DNA of 64,000 nucleotides from Prevotellaceae bacterium UBA2744 (GTDB lineage Bacteria > Bacteroidota > Bacteroidia > Bacteroidales > Bacteroidaceae). Within the stretch, counting starts at the first letter, position 1, and each line of letters begins with the position of its first letter. Made by a program: the position numbers and the translations under genes. Below the pieces are notes generated by a model. That model made no database searches. It saw only the letters and a list, made by a program, of their open reading frames with translations, and had not been told where the DNA came from. The stretch spans positions 1 to 64,000 of the forward strand of contig DEJQ01000032.1 of the NCBI GenBank assembly GCA_002353575.1. The letters are read 5' to 3'. This document shows positions 50,248 to 59,758 of this stretch, in pieces.

Positions 50248-51255
50248 TTATTTTGCGTCCATTGCCTGACAGGCGGTGATGGCTACCATCTTGTAGATGT
50301 CGTCAACTGAGCAGCCGCGGCTTAGGTCGTTTACAGGACGGGCGATACCCTGAAGGATAGGACCGATGGCATCGGCATTGCCCAGACGCTGAACGAGTTT
50401 GTAACCGATATTACCGACTTCGAGGTTCGGAGCTACGAGTACGTTTGCCTTGCCCGCTATCTCGCTGCCTGGAGCCTTCTTCTGACCCACACTCGGAACA
50501 AGGGCTGCATCGGCCTGCAGTTCACCCTCAATCTTAAGCGACGGATCGAGCTGCTTTGCAAGACGGGTTGCCTCGACTACCTTGTCAACTACTTCGTGCT
50601 TTGCACTTCCCTTCGTTGAGAATGAAAGCATGGCTACACGCGGATCTGCGAAACCAGCAACAGACTTGGCTGTCTGTGCTGTGCATACAGCAATCTGAGC
50701 AAGCTGTGCAGCATCGGGCATAGGAGTTACTGCCACATCGCCCATGACGAGTATTCCGTCTTCGCCATATTGAGGGGTCTGCGTGATGAGGAGCATAGCA
50801 CCGCTGACGCAGGTTATGCCAGGAGAGCACTTGATAATCTGGAGTGCAGGGCGCAGGGTGTCGCCCGTAGTAGAGAGGGCACCGCTTATCTGTCCGTCTG
50901 CATCACCGCTCTTAATAATGAGACAACCGAAATAGAGCGGGTCGAGCACCTGCTCGCGAGCCTTTTCGATAGTCATTCCCTTCTTCTGGCGCAATTGGAA
51001 CAGCAGTTGGGCATACTGTTCTGTCTTCTCGCTGGTAGCAGGGTCGATGATAGTAGCTTTCTCAATGTTCTTCAGTCCCAGTTCTGCAGCCTTGTCGAGG
51101 ATAGCCTGACGGTTTCCGATCAGTATGATGTCGGCCAGATCATCAGCCAACGACTTGTCGGCAGCAGTAATGGTACGCTCCTCGAGTGATTCAGGGAGCA
51201 CTATGCGCTGCTTATTTGACTTGGCACGCGCAATGATAGATTCCATTAATCCCAT
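50248..51255 (-). CDS. pta: Phosphate acetyltransferase
   Basis: A 335-residue single-domain enzyme converting acetyl-CoA to acetyl phosphate. Marks: RIVLPESLEERTITAA, LDPLYFGCLIIKSGDADGQISGA and the C-terminal IGPILQGIARPVNDLSRGCSV region. It lacks the N-terminal regulatory domain of enterobacterial Pta, as expected for this phylum. It has its own promoter and feeds ackA downstream. Confidence 0.96.
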   Translation of the reverse strand: MGLMESIIARAKSNKQRIVLPESLEERTITAADKSLADDLADIILIGNRQAILDKAAELGLKNIEKATIIDPATSEKTEQYAQLLFQLRQKKGMTIEKAREQVLDPLYFGCLIIKSGDADGQISGALSTTGDTLRPALQIIKCSPGITCVSGAMLLITQTPQYGEDGILVMGDVAVTPMPDAAQLAQIAVCTAQTAKSVAGFADPRVAMLSFSTKGSAKHEVVDKVVEATRLAKQLDPSLKIEGELQADAALVPSVGQKKAPGSEIAGKANVLVAPNLEVGNIGYKLVQRLGNADAIGPILQGIARPVNDLSRGCSVDDIYKMVAITACQAMDAK

Positions 51256-51288
51256 AATTGTTTATTTTATGTTTTAACTAAAGTTTCG

Positions 51289-51296
51289 CAAATGTA
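51289..51296 (-). promoter_or_regulatory. Putative -7 element of pta
   Basis: TACATTTG on the minus strand, 33 nt before the pta ATG and just past the GH106 stop. Confidence 0.45.
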
Positions 51297-51314
51297 CGCA
51301 TTTTTCCTAAAATG

Positions 51315-53864
51315 TCATTCCAGCACTGCAGGAATAATCTTCACAGGCGAACAAAGTCCCGAGAGGACAGGTGTCCACTTGTCGTAGAGGTCCTTATGGT
51401 AGTTCAGGTCAACCACGTTTATTTCCTTGAACTTACGCCACTTCACTCCCTTGCGGTCGAGGGCTGCGATGCGGTTGGCAGGCAGATTGTTCACTTCGAC
51501 CTCGAGAGTGTTATCACCTTCCTTAAGCCCGGAGGTGATGTCGATGCGGTATGGCACAGAGAAGAGAGTTCCCAGGTCCTTGCCGTTCAGAATGACACGT
51601 GCCGACTCGCGCACGTCACCCAAATCAAGTATGAAGGCACTGCCCGGTTGTATCTTGCCCATGCGGAAAACTGTCTTGTAGCAGCCCGTAGCCATGGTTT
51701 CGTTGCAGAGCGAGTCGCCCAGTTCCGTCCACGACTTAGGCATAGCCATCTGCCATGTCTTCGTGATTGGCACAGGTGCAGCTGTCTTGAACGAGAGTGT
51801 CCAGTCAGTGAGCTGCGTAGCACGATAGTCGAGACTGTTATAGTACCTGTGGACAGGCAGGGCGGCAGCCACGGAATTCTCCGTATTGAACGTACGCAGA
51901 AGTATGCTCTCGCCCGACTGCAACTGAATGCGCACCCTGCCCTGTTCGTCAATCTTCGCACGGGTTATGTCTCCATTCATCGGATTATAGAATACTGCTG
52001 CAGCTGCTCTCACACCCAATTCCACGTAGCTGTCAACATACTTGCCCTGAAGGTTGGAGATGAAGTAATGATAGCCATCCGGATTGCTGCGACGGATGCA
52101 ACTGAGTCCCTGCACGGAGCGCATAGACTCTGCACGGGCATTGGTAGCCTCGAGAGCCGACTGATAGTCCTGAGCCAGGATGGTGTTCTTCTTCAGGTTC
52201 TTCAGTATCTTGTCAAACTTCTTCTGTTCTGCCTTCTTGCCATATCCGGGCACAGAAACAGGATAATCCTTCACGAAGATAACTTTATAGCCCTTTGCTG
52301 CCATTTCGTCGAGGCGCATAGCCGTAGAAAGCGGCATGAACCGGACGTCGGGTATTATTATGGCTGCATAGCGACGGGTCACATCATCTTTCTGTACATA
52401 TCGGTCGCTGATATAATCGACGTCATATCCGCCCTTAATGATAGTCTGCACGGTGTTGATGAACTTAGGGGCACGTTTCTCCATAGAGTGGATATCGAAC
52501 AGGGCCACACTTCCTGGCTGATCGTATATCATATCATAGAAAGGCAGATAGACGAGGATATCGTTGTCTGGCTCTCCCCACTGCAGCATCGACTGGCACC
52601 GCTGTATGTATGCCGAGAAGGCAGGCATGGCAGTCCACCAATTGTTGTTTGGCGACATATCCACACTGGCATAGAAGCGCCAGCCAGGCCATTCGGCATC
52701 CCTGGGTGAGTAGCATGCTCCATGGAAATAGACATGGTTGATGCCGGATATGAAGAAGAGGTCGAGGTCGGGTTTGCACTGTGAGAGCGAGGTACGGAAG
52801 TGTTCTGTGAGCCATGTGAAGGTCTCGCTCGAAGTGAGACGATGACCGCTCAGATGAGCACCTGACGAGGCATACTTAAGCATAGATATGTCGGAGAAGT
52901 TCTTCTTTGTGTATGCGGGGTCTTTGCGCAGGCCTTGAATACCGAAGTCGCTAAGTCCGAATCCCTCACATTCAGGAATATCCACGGCAGCATAGAGGTC
53001 GAGGAGGTTTGCCGGCGAACCATGAGCCTGGTTGCGTGTCAGTGATCCATGCCTGTGTGCCCATTCTGTCCACTGAGTAGTGAAGTTCTCGTATAGCAGT
53101 TCGGCAAGGGTTTCGCGATAGTCGGAGAGGATGCGCTTATCCTCATCGGTACGGAGCGAGTCGGGAGTCACAAAAGGCTTCAGATGTTCGTACAGGTCAT
53201 AATGTCTGCGCTGCAGAAACTCCTCTCTCAGGTTTGGAGTCCAGTCTGCACCATATACCTCGTAACTGTCGTTGAAGAAATTCACGGGGAACGCCACATT
53301 CTGATTAACGAATGCCGTATCGAAGCGTTCCAGATAGCGGGCTACGGCACCCCTGCTGAAGTGGTCGATGACGAATCCCTCACCGCCGGGGGCTGCACGT
53401 TTCACCTTCTGTCGGGTTTTGCCCACATCGACAACGGTCTTGCCGCCATCTGTCTTAAACACAGCCTTGGTGGCTGCATCTTCGACACTTACCAGCGGAC
53501 CGCCGAAGGGCCATCCTGTACCTGTTGCCATATCGACCTGAATGCCCAAACGCTTACCCTCTGTCTCTGTATGCTTCAGCATCTGCATCCATTTCGGGGA
53601 CAGATAAGGAATCTCATTTTTGTCATTTCCCTGCACACCATAGATGGGAGTTATCTCCACACCACCGATGCCTGCCTTAGCCATCTCTTCAAGGTTGTAA
53701 GTCAGCCCCGCCTTATCCACAGCAGACCCAAGCCACCACCAGCGGGCATAAGGTTTGGATTCTTGTGTGACGGGCACCTTGAGAGCATCGGGGCCGTTCC
53801 ATCCGGTATTTGCTGATATGCCGATGCATACGGTCAGCATTCCTGCTATAAGTATATTTTTCAT
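51315..53864 (-). CDS. GH106-family alpha-L-rhamnosidase
   Basis: An 849-residue secreted enzyme with a signal peptide ending GISAN. The start of the mature protein (YARWWWLGSAVDKAGL, EEMAKAGIGGVEITPIYG) is the hallmark of GH106, which removes alpha-L-rhamnose from plant polysaccharides such as rhamnogalacturonans. A galactose-binding-like beta domain near the C-terminus (EVEVNNLPANRIAALDRKG) is typical as well. It follows the CE12 gene by 76 nt in the same operon, supporting a role on rhamnogalacturonan. Confidence 0.88.
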   Translation of the reverse strand: MKNILIAGMLTVCIGISANTGWNGPDALKVPVTQESKPYARWWWLGSAVDKAGLTYNLEEMAKAGIGGVEITPIYGVQGNDKNEIPYLSPKWMQMLKHTETEGKRLGIQVDMATGTGWPFGGPLVSVEDAATKAVFKTDGGKTVVDVGKTRQKVKRAAPGGEGFVIDHFSRGAVARYLERFDTAFVNQNVAFPVNFFNDSYEVYGADWTPNLREEFLQRRHYDLYEHLKPFVTPDSLRTDEDKRILSDYRETLAELLYENFTTQWTEWAHRHGSLTRNQAHGSPANLLDLYAAVDIPECEGFGLSDFGIQGLRKDPAYTKKNFSDISMLKYASSGAHLSGHRLTSSETFTWLTEHFRTSLSQCKPDLDLFFISGINHVYFHGACYSPRDAEWPGWRFYASVDMSPNNNWWTAMPAFSAYIQRCQSMLQWGEPDNDILVYLPFYDMIYDQPGSVALFDIHSMEKRAPKFINTVQTIIKGGYDVDYISDRYVQKDDVTRRYAAIIIPDVRFMPLSTAMRLDEMAAKGYKVIFVKDYPVSVPGYGKKAEQKKFDKILKNLKKNTILAQDYQSALEATNARAESMRSVQGLSCIRRSNPDGYHYFISNLQGKYVDSYVELGVRAAAAVFYNPMNGDITRAKIDEQGRVRIQLQSGESILLRTFNTENSVAAALPVHRYYNSLDYRATQLTDWTLSFKTAAPVPITKTWQMAMPKSWTELGDSLCNETMATGCYKTVFRMGKIQPGSAFILDLGDVRESARVILNGKDLGTLFSVPYRIDITSGLKEGDNTLEVEVNNLPANRIAALDRKGVKWRKFKEINVVDLNYHKDLYDKWTPVLSGLCSPVKIIPAVLE

Positions 53865-53940
53865 AATTGCGTTTAAAGCCTATTAGATAATGATTAGCAA
53901 CGTCTATAATGTCTTGACTCATTCAATTCCTTGTAATCCA

Positions 53941-55251
53941 TCAATTCCCGTCTGGTTTCTTCATCTCGATGAACGGACTGTTGCTCCAGTGGAAAGTCTT
54001 CCAATCGTGTGGTTGTGCAGGATTATAGTCCTGATAGTTACTGTTGATATACTTCACCAATGGCAGGTTGAGGTCCTTGATACCCTTGACTACCATCAGA
54101 CTGATTTCATATGCCCCGAAGGGATTCCAGTGAGTATTATCCTCGAATGCCTTAGTCTGATTGGGGAATGTGCCTGCAGGATAATGTACGAGTGTACGCT
54201 TAGAGTCTTCATATCCGAGTGCCTCGAACATATCGCGGGTCATATCGTGCAGTTCGATGATGGGCACGTTGAGGTCCCTGCCTACGAATCGCATTGCCTC
54301 CGGGTACTTTCCGTGAGTCTCCCTGATTTTGTTTCCATCCCACATACGACGCTGAGTGGCTGTGCAAAATACCGGCACGGCACCCTTCTCGCGAATCTGG
54401 TCAACATAAATCTTCAGCATATGGGCGAAATTATAATATGCTCCGGCACCGGCATTCTTCTCCTTCTGATCGTTATGTCCGAATTCGATAAACACATAAT
54501 CCCCAGGTTTTGCAAGTGCACATATCTTCTTCAGGCGGTTCTGATTGTAGAAACTGGTAGCCGTGAGTCCGCTCTGGGCATAGTTTGCGACGGCGATTTC
54601 ATCGTTCAGCCAATATCCGAAAATCTGTCCCCAGCTGGTCCAAGGCTCACGGTCCTGGTCCACCACCGTAGAGTTACCGCAGAGATAGATTACAGGAACG
54701 TCAACTTTCTCGATTTTCACCTGCGAACAAGCAGGAGCATCTCCGTTGAATTCCAACGTCAGCTTGTCGTCCCAGCGCAGAGCCGTTGCCTCGTCGCGTT
54801 TCAATTTTACAATATCCTTCTTTCCATCAGGCAGGAGGATTTCTGTGTTTCGTTTATTCACTACAAACGAGAAGGTCCTGAATTCGCCTTTCTTTGTCAC
54901 AGCATCAAGCACATACAGGCGGCGCGATTCGGCACGCACCGTAGTCGAAGCTTTTTTCTTCTTGCTGCCGAGGGTTACCGTTACCTTGTAATTGCCGTCG
55001 GGCACAGCTATGGAAAAGTAGAATATGCCGTCGCTCAGTTTGAAGTCATTCGTCTGCCTGGTGCGAGCCTCATCGATTACGTACTGGAAATCGTAACCGT
55101 AACCACGTTCTGCACTGAACGTATCGGTAGGCTTTACCTGAGTGGCAGCCTTGTCGCGACCATCAAACGAGAAGTTGTAGCTCTGTGCAAAGACATTGCT
55201 TACCGCAAGAGTGAAAAGTGTAAAGTTAAGAGTGAAAAATTTTAGTTTCAT
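53941..55251 (-). CDS. Rhamnogalacturonan acetylesterase (CE12-type SGNH hydrolase)
   Basis: A 436-residue secreted esterase. After the signal peptide (to about residue 22) comes a beta domain (residues about 25-180) and then an SGNH domain: block I IYLCGNSTVVD with nucleophile Ser194, FGHNDQ (block III) and DNTHWN with the catalytic Asp/His. This matches CE12 enzymes that take acetyl groups off rhamnogalacturonan I. The signal peptide codons coincide with a copy of the dispersed AGTGAAAA-type repeat. It lies 19 nt after the GH2 gene. Confidence 0.9.
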   Translation of the reverse strand: MKLKFFTLNFTLFTLAVSNVFAQSYNFSFDGRDKAATQVKPTDTFSAERGYGYDFQYVIDEARTRQTNDFKLSDGIFYFSIAVPDGNYKVTVTLGSKKKKASTTVRAESRRLYVLDAVTKKGEFRTFSFVVNKRNTEILLPDGKKDIVKLKRDEATALRWDDKLTLEFNGDAPACSQVKIEKVDVPVIYLCGNSTVVDQDREPWTSWGQIFGYWLNDEIAVANYAQSGLTATSFYNQNRLKKICALAKPGDYVFIEFGHNDQKEKNAGAGAYYNFAHMLKIYVDQIREKGAVPVFCTATQRRMWDGNKIRETHGKYPEAMRFVGRDLNVPIIELHDMTRDMFEALGYEDSKRTLVHYPAGTFPNQTKAFEDNTHWNPFGAYEISLMVVKGIKDLNLPLVKYINSNYQDYNPAQPHDWKTFHWSNSPFIEMKKPDGN

Positions 55252-55270
55252 AGTATATAGTATTATCAGA

Positions 55271-58200
55271 TTATTTCTTAGGTTTGATTGAATTGTCGAG
55301 GGCAGGCTTCAGTTCATCGGGCGAGTCTTTCGTGTACATATTCACTTTACCTGCCACCTTGGTGAAGAGGGCTGCTATGCGTTGCTGATCTATAGTCCAC
55401 TGTGGTTTGAATTTATCAGAGAGCATATAATTGAGAATAGAATAGCGCATCTGCCTTGCCACGATGCGAGTATCGAGATTGTGCACCAGATCCATGGTAG
55501 TCATCACAAGTCTTCCTTTGCCTACGTTTGCCTCGAACAGCATACCTATCTTACGTGACACGAACCAAGTGTCAATACTCTGAACCAGCGGCTGGAAGTC
55601 GGCTGGGAAGTCGGTAAACTGCATCACCTGGGCACGGTTGACCAGTTCCCACCACTGCATGTCGCTATGATAATCCGTAGGGAATAGTTCGAAGATGCTA
55701 TGTGTGTTCTCCACGAAGATACCTGTAGTGTGCGGCGGACGCATCTTGAACCATGATGTATTCCAGAATACAGGAGTGAATTGCTGCACCACTTCCTTTC
55801 CGTAGCTGACCTTGCCGGCAGCGCAGATAAGCACCTTACCCCCCTTCTTCAGGGTTTTCTGTGCCTGTTCATCGAGCGAGTCGGTAACATACACATCGTT
55901 GAAGTTTGCATGCAAAGCGAAGAGGCCTGCATTCTGCGAATTTTTCTTCTGAGTTTTCTTGTCTGCCAACTGTGCAAGTCCATCAGCCTCGGGATATACC
56001 CAGAAGTCCCAGTGGTTCTTGGCGTCTGTACCAGGCACTGTAACTACGAATGTGTATTTGCCAGCCTCGGTGATATCGCTCAGCGGAATGTTCACCTGAC
56101 CCAGTTCTATGTTGCATCCTATAGGCAGGTTGCGAACAGGGAAATCACCTTCCTTTACGGTCTGTCCGTTTTTATTCACTGCCCAATGAGCAGCCGTATT
56201 CGGTATTTCTGCAGCTGAGAACTGCGACAGTTCCACGTCAGCTGTAAATGTCTCAGAGTTCTTATAAGTAAACTTCTTTATCTTGGCAAGCGGTACGACA
56301 GGAGAACAGAATTCGCGGAATTCCTCTGGGCTTATGTATCCCTTATTGTCGAAGAACACATCCGTAACACCTACCAAGGCAGTGCCCTGACCAGAATAGT
56401 CGTTGATTGACAGCAACTGGAATCCTGCATAGTTAGGAGTCCGCAGGGTGCGTTCTATCTCTGCCTTGTAACACAGAGCCTGCAGCTTGCCGGAAGCGAG
56501 CATGAAATCGCGACCGCGACCTGCCATTCCGTTATCCCTCAGCAGATCCTGGAATATCTCGAAATTCTTCGCCTTGTTCACACCAGTATATTTCTTTATC
56601 TCGTCGAAGTTAGGGAATGCACACCACTGACCGGTCTCATGACTTACAAACGGCATAGTGATTGGTGTATTAGGCATATCCTTGCCGTTGTATGTCGTTA
56701 TGTTCTTTTCGAAGTTGACAACCGACTCAGGTGCTCTTTTACTCCATTCGTTCAGTCCGCGTGCACCAGCCTTCACAGCAAACTCGCTACCTGGTTGCCA
56801 AGCCCATCCGCCACCAACGGAGAATCCGCAGTACAGGTGACGATTGTCATATTCCTTTATCTTTGCCACATGTTCAGTTGACCACTTCACCCAGTTGCCT
56901 GCCGGTTCGTTACCGAAGGCAAAGAACGTAAATGATGGATGGTTGCCGTATTCATCTACAATCCTCTTGCCCTCGACATAGAGATATTCGTCGATAAATT
57001 CGCCTCTGCCCAGTTTCACACCATGGTTCGGCCATGACGGTCCCTCGGGCTGCAGGTAGAATCCTGTCAAGTCGGCAGCTTTGAAAGCAGCCTCAGGTGG
57101 ACAATATGTATGGAAACGCATATGGTTTAATCCATAGCTCTTACAAGTCTTAAACAACTTAACCCAGAAAGCTACATCCATTGGAGGATAACCGGTATTT
57201 GGGAAATCGCAGTTTTCCACTGTTCCTCTCAAAATCACCTCCCTGTCATTGATGTAGAACATCTTATCGCGGATCTCCATCTTACGCATACCGAACCAGA
57301 TGTCCTTGCTATAAGTCTGTGTCTTTGTCTTCACCTCCACATTCAGAACATACAGTTGTGGATTGAATTCATCCCACAGCAACATGCCGTCGCCCATGTC
57401 GAGCACAACGTCAAGGGGCGTCGGGTAAGGGGGAACAAGTGTCACATTCACAGGTTTTGCAGTCACACTGTGTTCCTTGCTTGAATTGAATGCTACAGCC
57501 TTAACTGTCACGGTAGCCTTCTCTTTGCCATACCCGCCATCAAGTACCAGTTTCACCCTTGCCTGTTTCTTATCCACATCGGGATATACCTGAACACTCT
57601 CGATATAATTAGCCTGTCGGATATAAATATCACCTACGATTCCGTTCCAGTCACCCTGAGTTTGGTCGCTTACAGAGTGTGAATCCTGACCCACCTTCAC
57701 TGTTTCCGGGTCGTTATCTATGCAGATAGTAAGCACGTTCTCGCCGCTGTTGTCCAACACCTCATTATTGAAATAATACACATGAGGCACAGAGAGTGTG
57801 TTCTGCGGACTGCCAATCAGGTGTCCGTTTATCCACACCTTGCTCACGATGTGCGGGCGCTCGAGATACAACTCATAATCTACAGACTTCTTACCCTTTG
57901 CCAAAGTAAAACGCTTCTGATACCAAGCCTTGCCCACATAGTGCTTGTCTGGAGTCAGGAAAAACTGCAACTTCATATCCTTCCCGGGCTTTCTGTACTT
58001 CGCCATATAAGGATTATAGAAATAGCTGGAGTCATAGAGCGAACCCACCCATTTGGTGTTCACACTTATATCATCACCTTTCAGACGTTCGGGCATACTT
58101 CCAGGCAACAGGATTCTGTCGCTGAATTTCATCTCAGGCTTGTACCAGCCTTCAGCCTCGCCCTTTCCTGTGCGGTCTATCTGGAACTGCCACTCACCGG

Positions 58201-58288
58201 CAAGGTTTATTTTATCGGCTGCTATTACAGCATAGCCACTCAACGAACAGACTGCGACATAAAGGAAAAATAAAAAAATGCGTTTCAT
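55271..58288 (-). CDS. GH2-family glycoside hydrolase, beta-galactosidase-like
   Basis: A 1005-residue secreted enzyme starting at the ATG at 58288 (signal peptide MKRIFLFFLYVAVCSLSG). Domain order: jelly-roll sugar-binding domain (LAGEWQFQIDR, VWINGHLIG), immunoglobulin-like domain, TIM barrel with acid/base Glu461 in FGNEP and nucleophile candidate Glu551 in SHETGQW, then C-terminal beta domains. Specificity (beta-galactosidase, beta-glucuronidase or other) cannot be set from sequence, but with CE12 and GH106 it probably trims rhamnogalacturonan side chains. First gene of the operon. Confidence 0.85.
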   Translation of the reverse strand: MKRIFLFFLYVAVCSLSGYAVIAADKINLAGEWQFQIDRTGKGEAEGWYKPEMKFSDRILLPGSMPERLKGDDISVNTKWVGSLYDSSYFYNPYMAKYRKPGKDMKLQFFLTPDKHYVGKAWYQKRFTLAKGKKSVDYELYLERPHIVSKVWINGHLIGSPQNTLSVPHVYYFNNEVLDNSGENVLTICIDNDPETVKVGQDSHSVSDQTQGDWNGIVGDIYIRQANYIESVQVYPDVDKKQARVKLVLDGGYGKEKATVTVKAVAFNSSKEHSVTAKPVNVTLVPPYPTPLDVVLDMGDGMLLWDEFNPQLYVLNVEVKTKTQTYSKDIWFGMRKMEIRDKMFYINDREVILRGTVENCDFPNTGYPPMDVAFWVKLFKTCKSYGLNHMRFHTYCPPEAAFKAADLTGFYLQPEGPSWPNHGVKLGRGEFIDEYLYVEGKRIVDEYGNHPSFTFFAFGNEPAGNWVKWSTEHVAKIKEYDNRHLYCGFSVGGGWAWQPGSEFAVKAGARGLNEWSKRAPESVVNFEKNITTYNGKDMPNTPITMPFVSHETGQWCAFPNFDEIKKYTGVNKAKNFEIFQDLLRDNGMAGRGRDFMLASGKLQALCYKAEIERTLRTPNYAGFQLLSINDYSGQGTALVGVTDVFFDNKGYISPEEFREFCSPVVPLAKIKKFTYKNSETFTADVELSQFSAAEIPNTAAHWAVNKNGQTVKEGDFPVRNLPIGCNIELGQVNIPLSDITEAGKYTFVVTVPGTDAKNHWDFWVYPEADGLAQLADKKTQKKNSQNAGLFALHANFNDVYVTDSLDEQAQKTLKKGGKVLICAAGKVSYGKEVVQQFTPVFWNTSWFKMRPPHTTGIFVENTHSIFELFPTDYHSDMQWWELVNRAQVMQFTDFPADFQPLVQSIDTWFVSRKIGMLFEANVGKGRLVMTTMDLVHNLDTRIVARQMRYSILNYMLSDKFKPQWTIDQQRIAALFTKVAGKVNMYTKDSPDELKPALDNSIKPKK

Positions 58289-58309
58289 AGTTATATATTT
58301 ATTTAGTCG

Positions 58310-58340
58310 CGAAGATACGGCTAAACAAGCTAATATCAAA
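58310..58340 (-). promoter_or_regulatory. Promoter of the GH2-CE12-GH106 operon
   Basis: On the minus strand TTTG (58337-58340), 19 nt, TATCTTCG (58310-58317). The -7 differs from consensus by one base; spacing is exact. Confidence 0.6.
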
Positions 58341-58369
58341 ATAATGTCATCGTTTTTTACAAAACAGAA

Positions 58370-58396
58370 AGCGGCAAACCCTGTGAGTTTGCCGCT
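58370..58396 (-). terminator. Intrinsic terminator of the ferredoxin gene
   Basis: AGCGGCAAAC (58370-58379) and GTTTGCCGCT (58387-58396) form a perfect 10-bp stem with a 7-nt loop, followed on the minus strand by TTCTGTTTTG. Confidence 0.85.
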
Positions 58397-58424
58397 ATAA
58401 CCAATTGTGTATTACAATTTGCAA

Positions 58425-58598
58425 TTATGCACCTGGAGCGATTGCGCCAGCTGGACATGCATCTGCGCAAGTACCGCAGTCAACGCATGCATCAGCATCA
58501 ATTACATACTTGCCATCACCTTCAGAGATAGCACCTGATGGACACTCGCCTGCACAAGTTCCACACATTACACAATCGTCACTAATTACGTAAGCCAT
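58425..58598 (-). CDS. 2x[4Fe-4S] bacterial-type ferredoxin
   Basis: A 57-residue electron carrier with two clusters: CVMCGTCAGEC at residues 9-19 and CVDCGTCADAC at residues 38-48, each followed by P. The two halves are near repeats, as usual for clostridial-type ferredoxins. Its own promoter and terminator flank it. It probably serves pyruvate:ferredoxin oxidoreductase or similar low-potential enzymes, fitting an anaerobe that also has pta-ackA. Confidence 0.97.
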   Translation of the reverse strand: MAYVISDDCVMCGTCAGECPSGAISEGDGKYVIDADACVDCGTCADACPAGAIAPGA

Positions 58599-58650
58599 AA
58601 TGTTTATTCTTTAAAATGTTAATATCCTTTATCCTTTCTATTAGGTGCTG

Positions 58651-58683
58651 CAAAGATATGCAAACTTCGAATTAAATACCAAA
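58651..58683 (-). promoter_or_regulatory. Promoter of the ferredoxin gene
   Basis: Minus strand TTTG (58680-58683), 21 nt, TATCTTTG (58651-58658), about 50 nt before the ATG. Confidence 0.6.
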
Positions 58684-58743
58684 TTTTAGGTATAAAACTT
58701 TTCACATGGCATACATTTTTCTACTCTAAAGTGAGTATTCCTA

Positions 58744-59733
58744 TCAAAAAGAAACTGTTTGCAGGGCAGCTTCCAGCTCGCGTATCAGCGGACGTTTTTT
58801 CTCATCCGGAGCAAATGCAAACCCTTCAGCTACGAGCAGAGAATCTGACTTTCCGTCTGCTATCAGATACGCCACGAATGGTCCGCCCATAGCATCGTTG
58901 CGCACATCCCAGAGTCCGCGCACCACCATTACCTGTCCCTTTCCGCCTACAACAGGACGCTGTCGGAAACTGACCGTTCTGCCGTCGGTCTCCATCCATT
59001 GGTCGTCCCTACCTCCAGGGATATTAACCCTCATCACAGAGTCACGGGCTGCCACAAAGTCATCGAGCGAAAGATTACGCAGCGGCAATCGATACATACA
59101 CACATTAAGTTTGAAATCCAGCTTGCCTGCCGATGCCCAGAAAAAGCCATCCCCCGTCTTCACCTCGTCAATGTCCTCGGGAGCCAGAAAAACAACTCCG
59201 AACTGCCGCTCTGCCTGTTTCTTCACCACCCGGCTGTATTTCTTCCTGAGCAGAGCACGTTCGCGACTCAATTCCTGTTCATTCAGCAAATCAAGCAACT
59301 GTTCACGTCTTGCCGCCATCATCTCGGCAAAAGCCTCATCGTCTGGAGCCGTCAGATATACGATTATCTGCGGACGGCAATACTCGTCACGTGCAATCCG
59401 CATCTCCGGTTCTGCATATTTTCTGTCCACCTCGGCTATGACTATATTCCTATACACCCTGAACCGGTTGTTGAATCCCACCATATTTATCTTTGTACAG
59501 CGGAACTGCGGTTCGTACTGAGGCAAGCCTTCGATCGGACCCTCTACGACATCCATAAGAGCCTGACCCGTACCCGACTTCAGCCATTCCTTATCAGCAA
59601 CAACAAGCAATTCATAGGGAGCACCTTGCGAACGGCCCTTAACTCTGCTCTTGTCTCCCCCGCCCCCACCGCTGCAACACGGCATAACCATACAGGCAAT
59701 CAACAAAAATCCGATTACTCTCATATTTCTCAT
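58744..59733 (-). CDS. DUF4837 family lipoprotein
   Basis: A 329-residue lipoprotein (lipobox MPCCSG near residue 19, then a glycine run) with the DUF4837 layout: YELLVVADKEWLKSGTGQAL, GLPQYEPQFRCTKI and later RLPLRNLSLDDFVAARD. The family is restricted to Bacteroidetes and its function is unknown. It starts 25 nt after the stop of the AraC-type membrane regulator, so read-through is possible. An ATG nine nt downstream is an alternative start. Confidence 0.82.
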   Translation of the reverse strand: MRNMRVIGFLLIACMVMPCCSGGGGGDKSRVKGRSQGAPYELLVVADKEWLKSGTGQALMDVVEGPIEGLPQYEPQFRCTKINMVGFNNRFRVYRNIVIAEVDRKYAEPEMRIARDEYCRPQIIVYLTAPDDEAFAEMMAARREQLLDLLNEQELSRERALLRKKYSRVVKKQAERQFGVVFLAPEDIDEVKTGDGFFWASAGKLDFKLNVCMYRLPLRNLSLDDFVAARDSVMRVNIPGGRDDQWMETDGRTVSFRQRPVVGGKGQVMVVRGLWDVRNDAMGGPFVAYLIADGKSDSLLVAEGFAFAPDEKKRPLIRELEAALQTVSF

Positions 59734-59758
59734 AATTCATGAAACTCACATAAAACAA

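Noticed and set aside
51312..52709. A 465-codon plus-strand open frame opposite the GH106 gene
   Set aside because: Antisense shadow; Cys/His/Arg-rich composition without domains.
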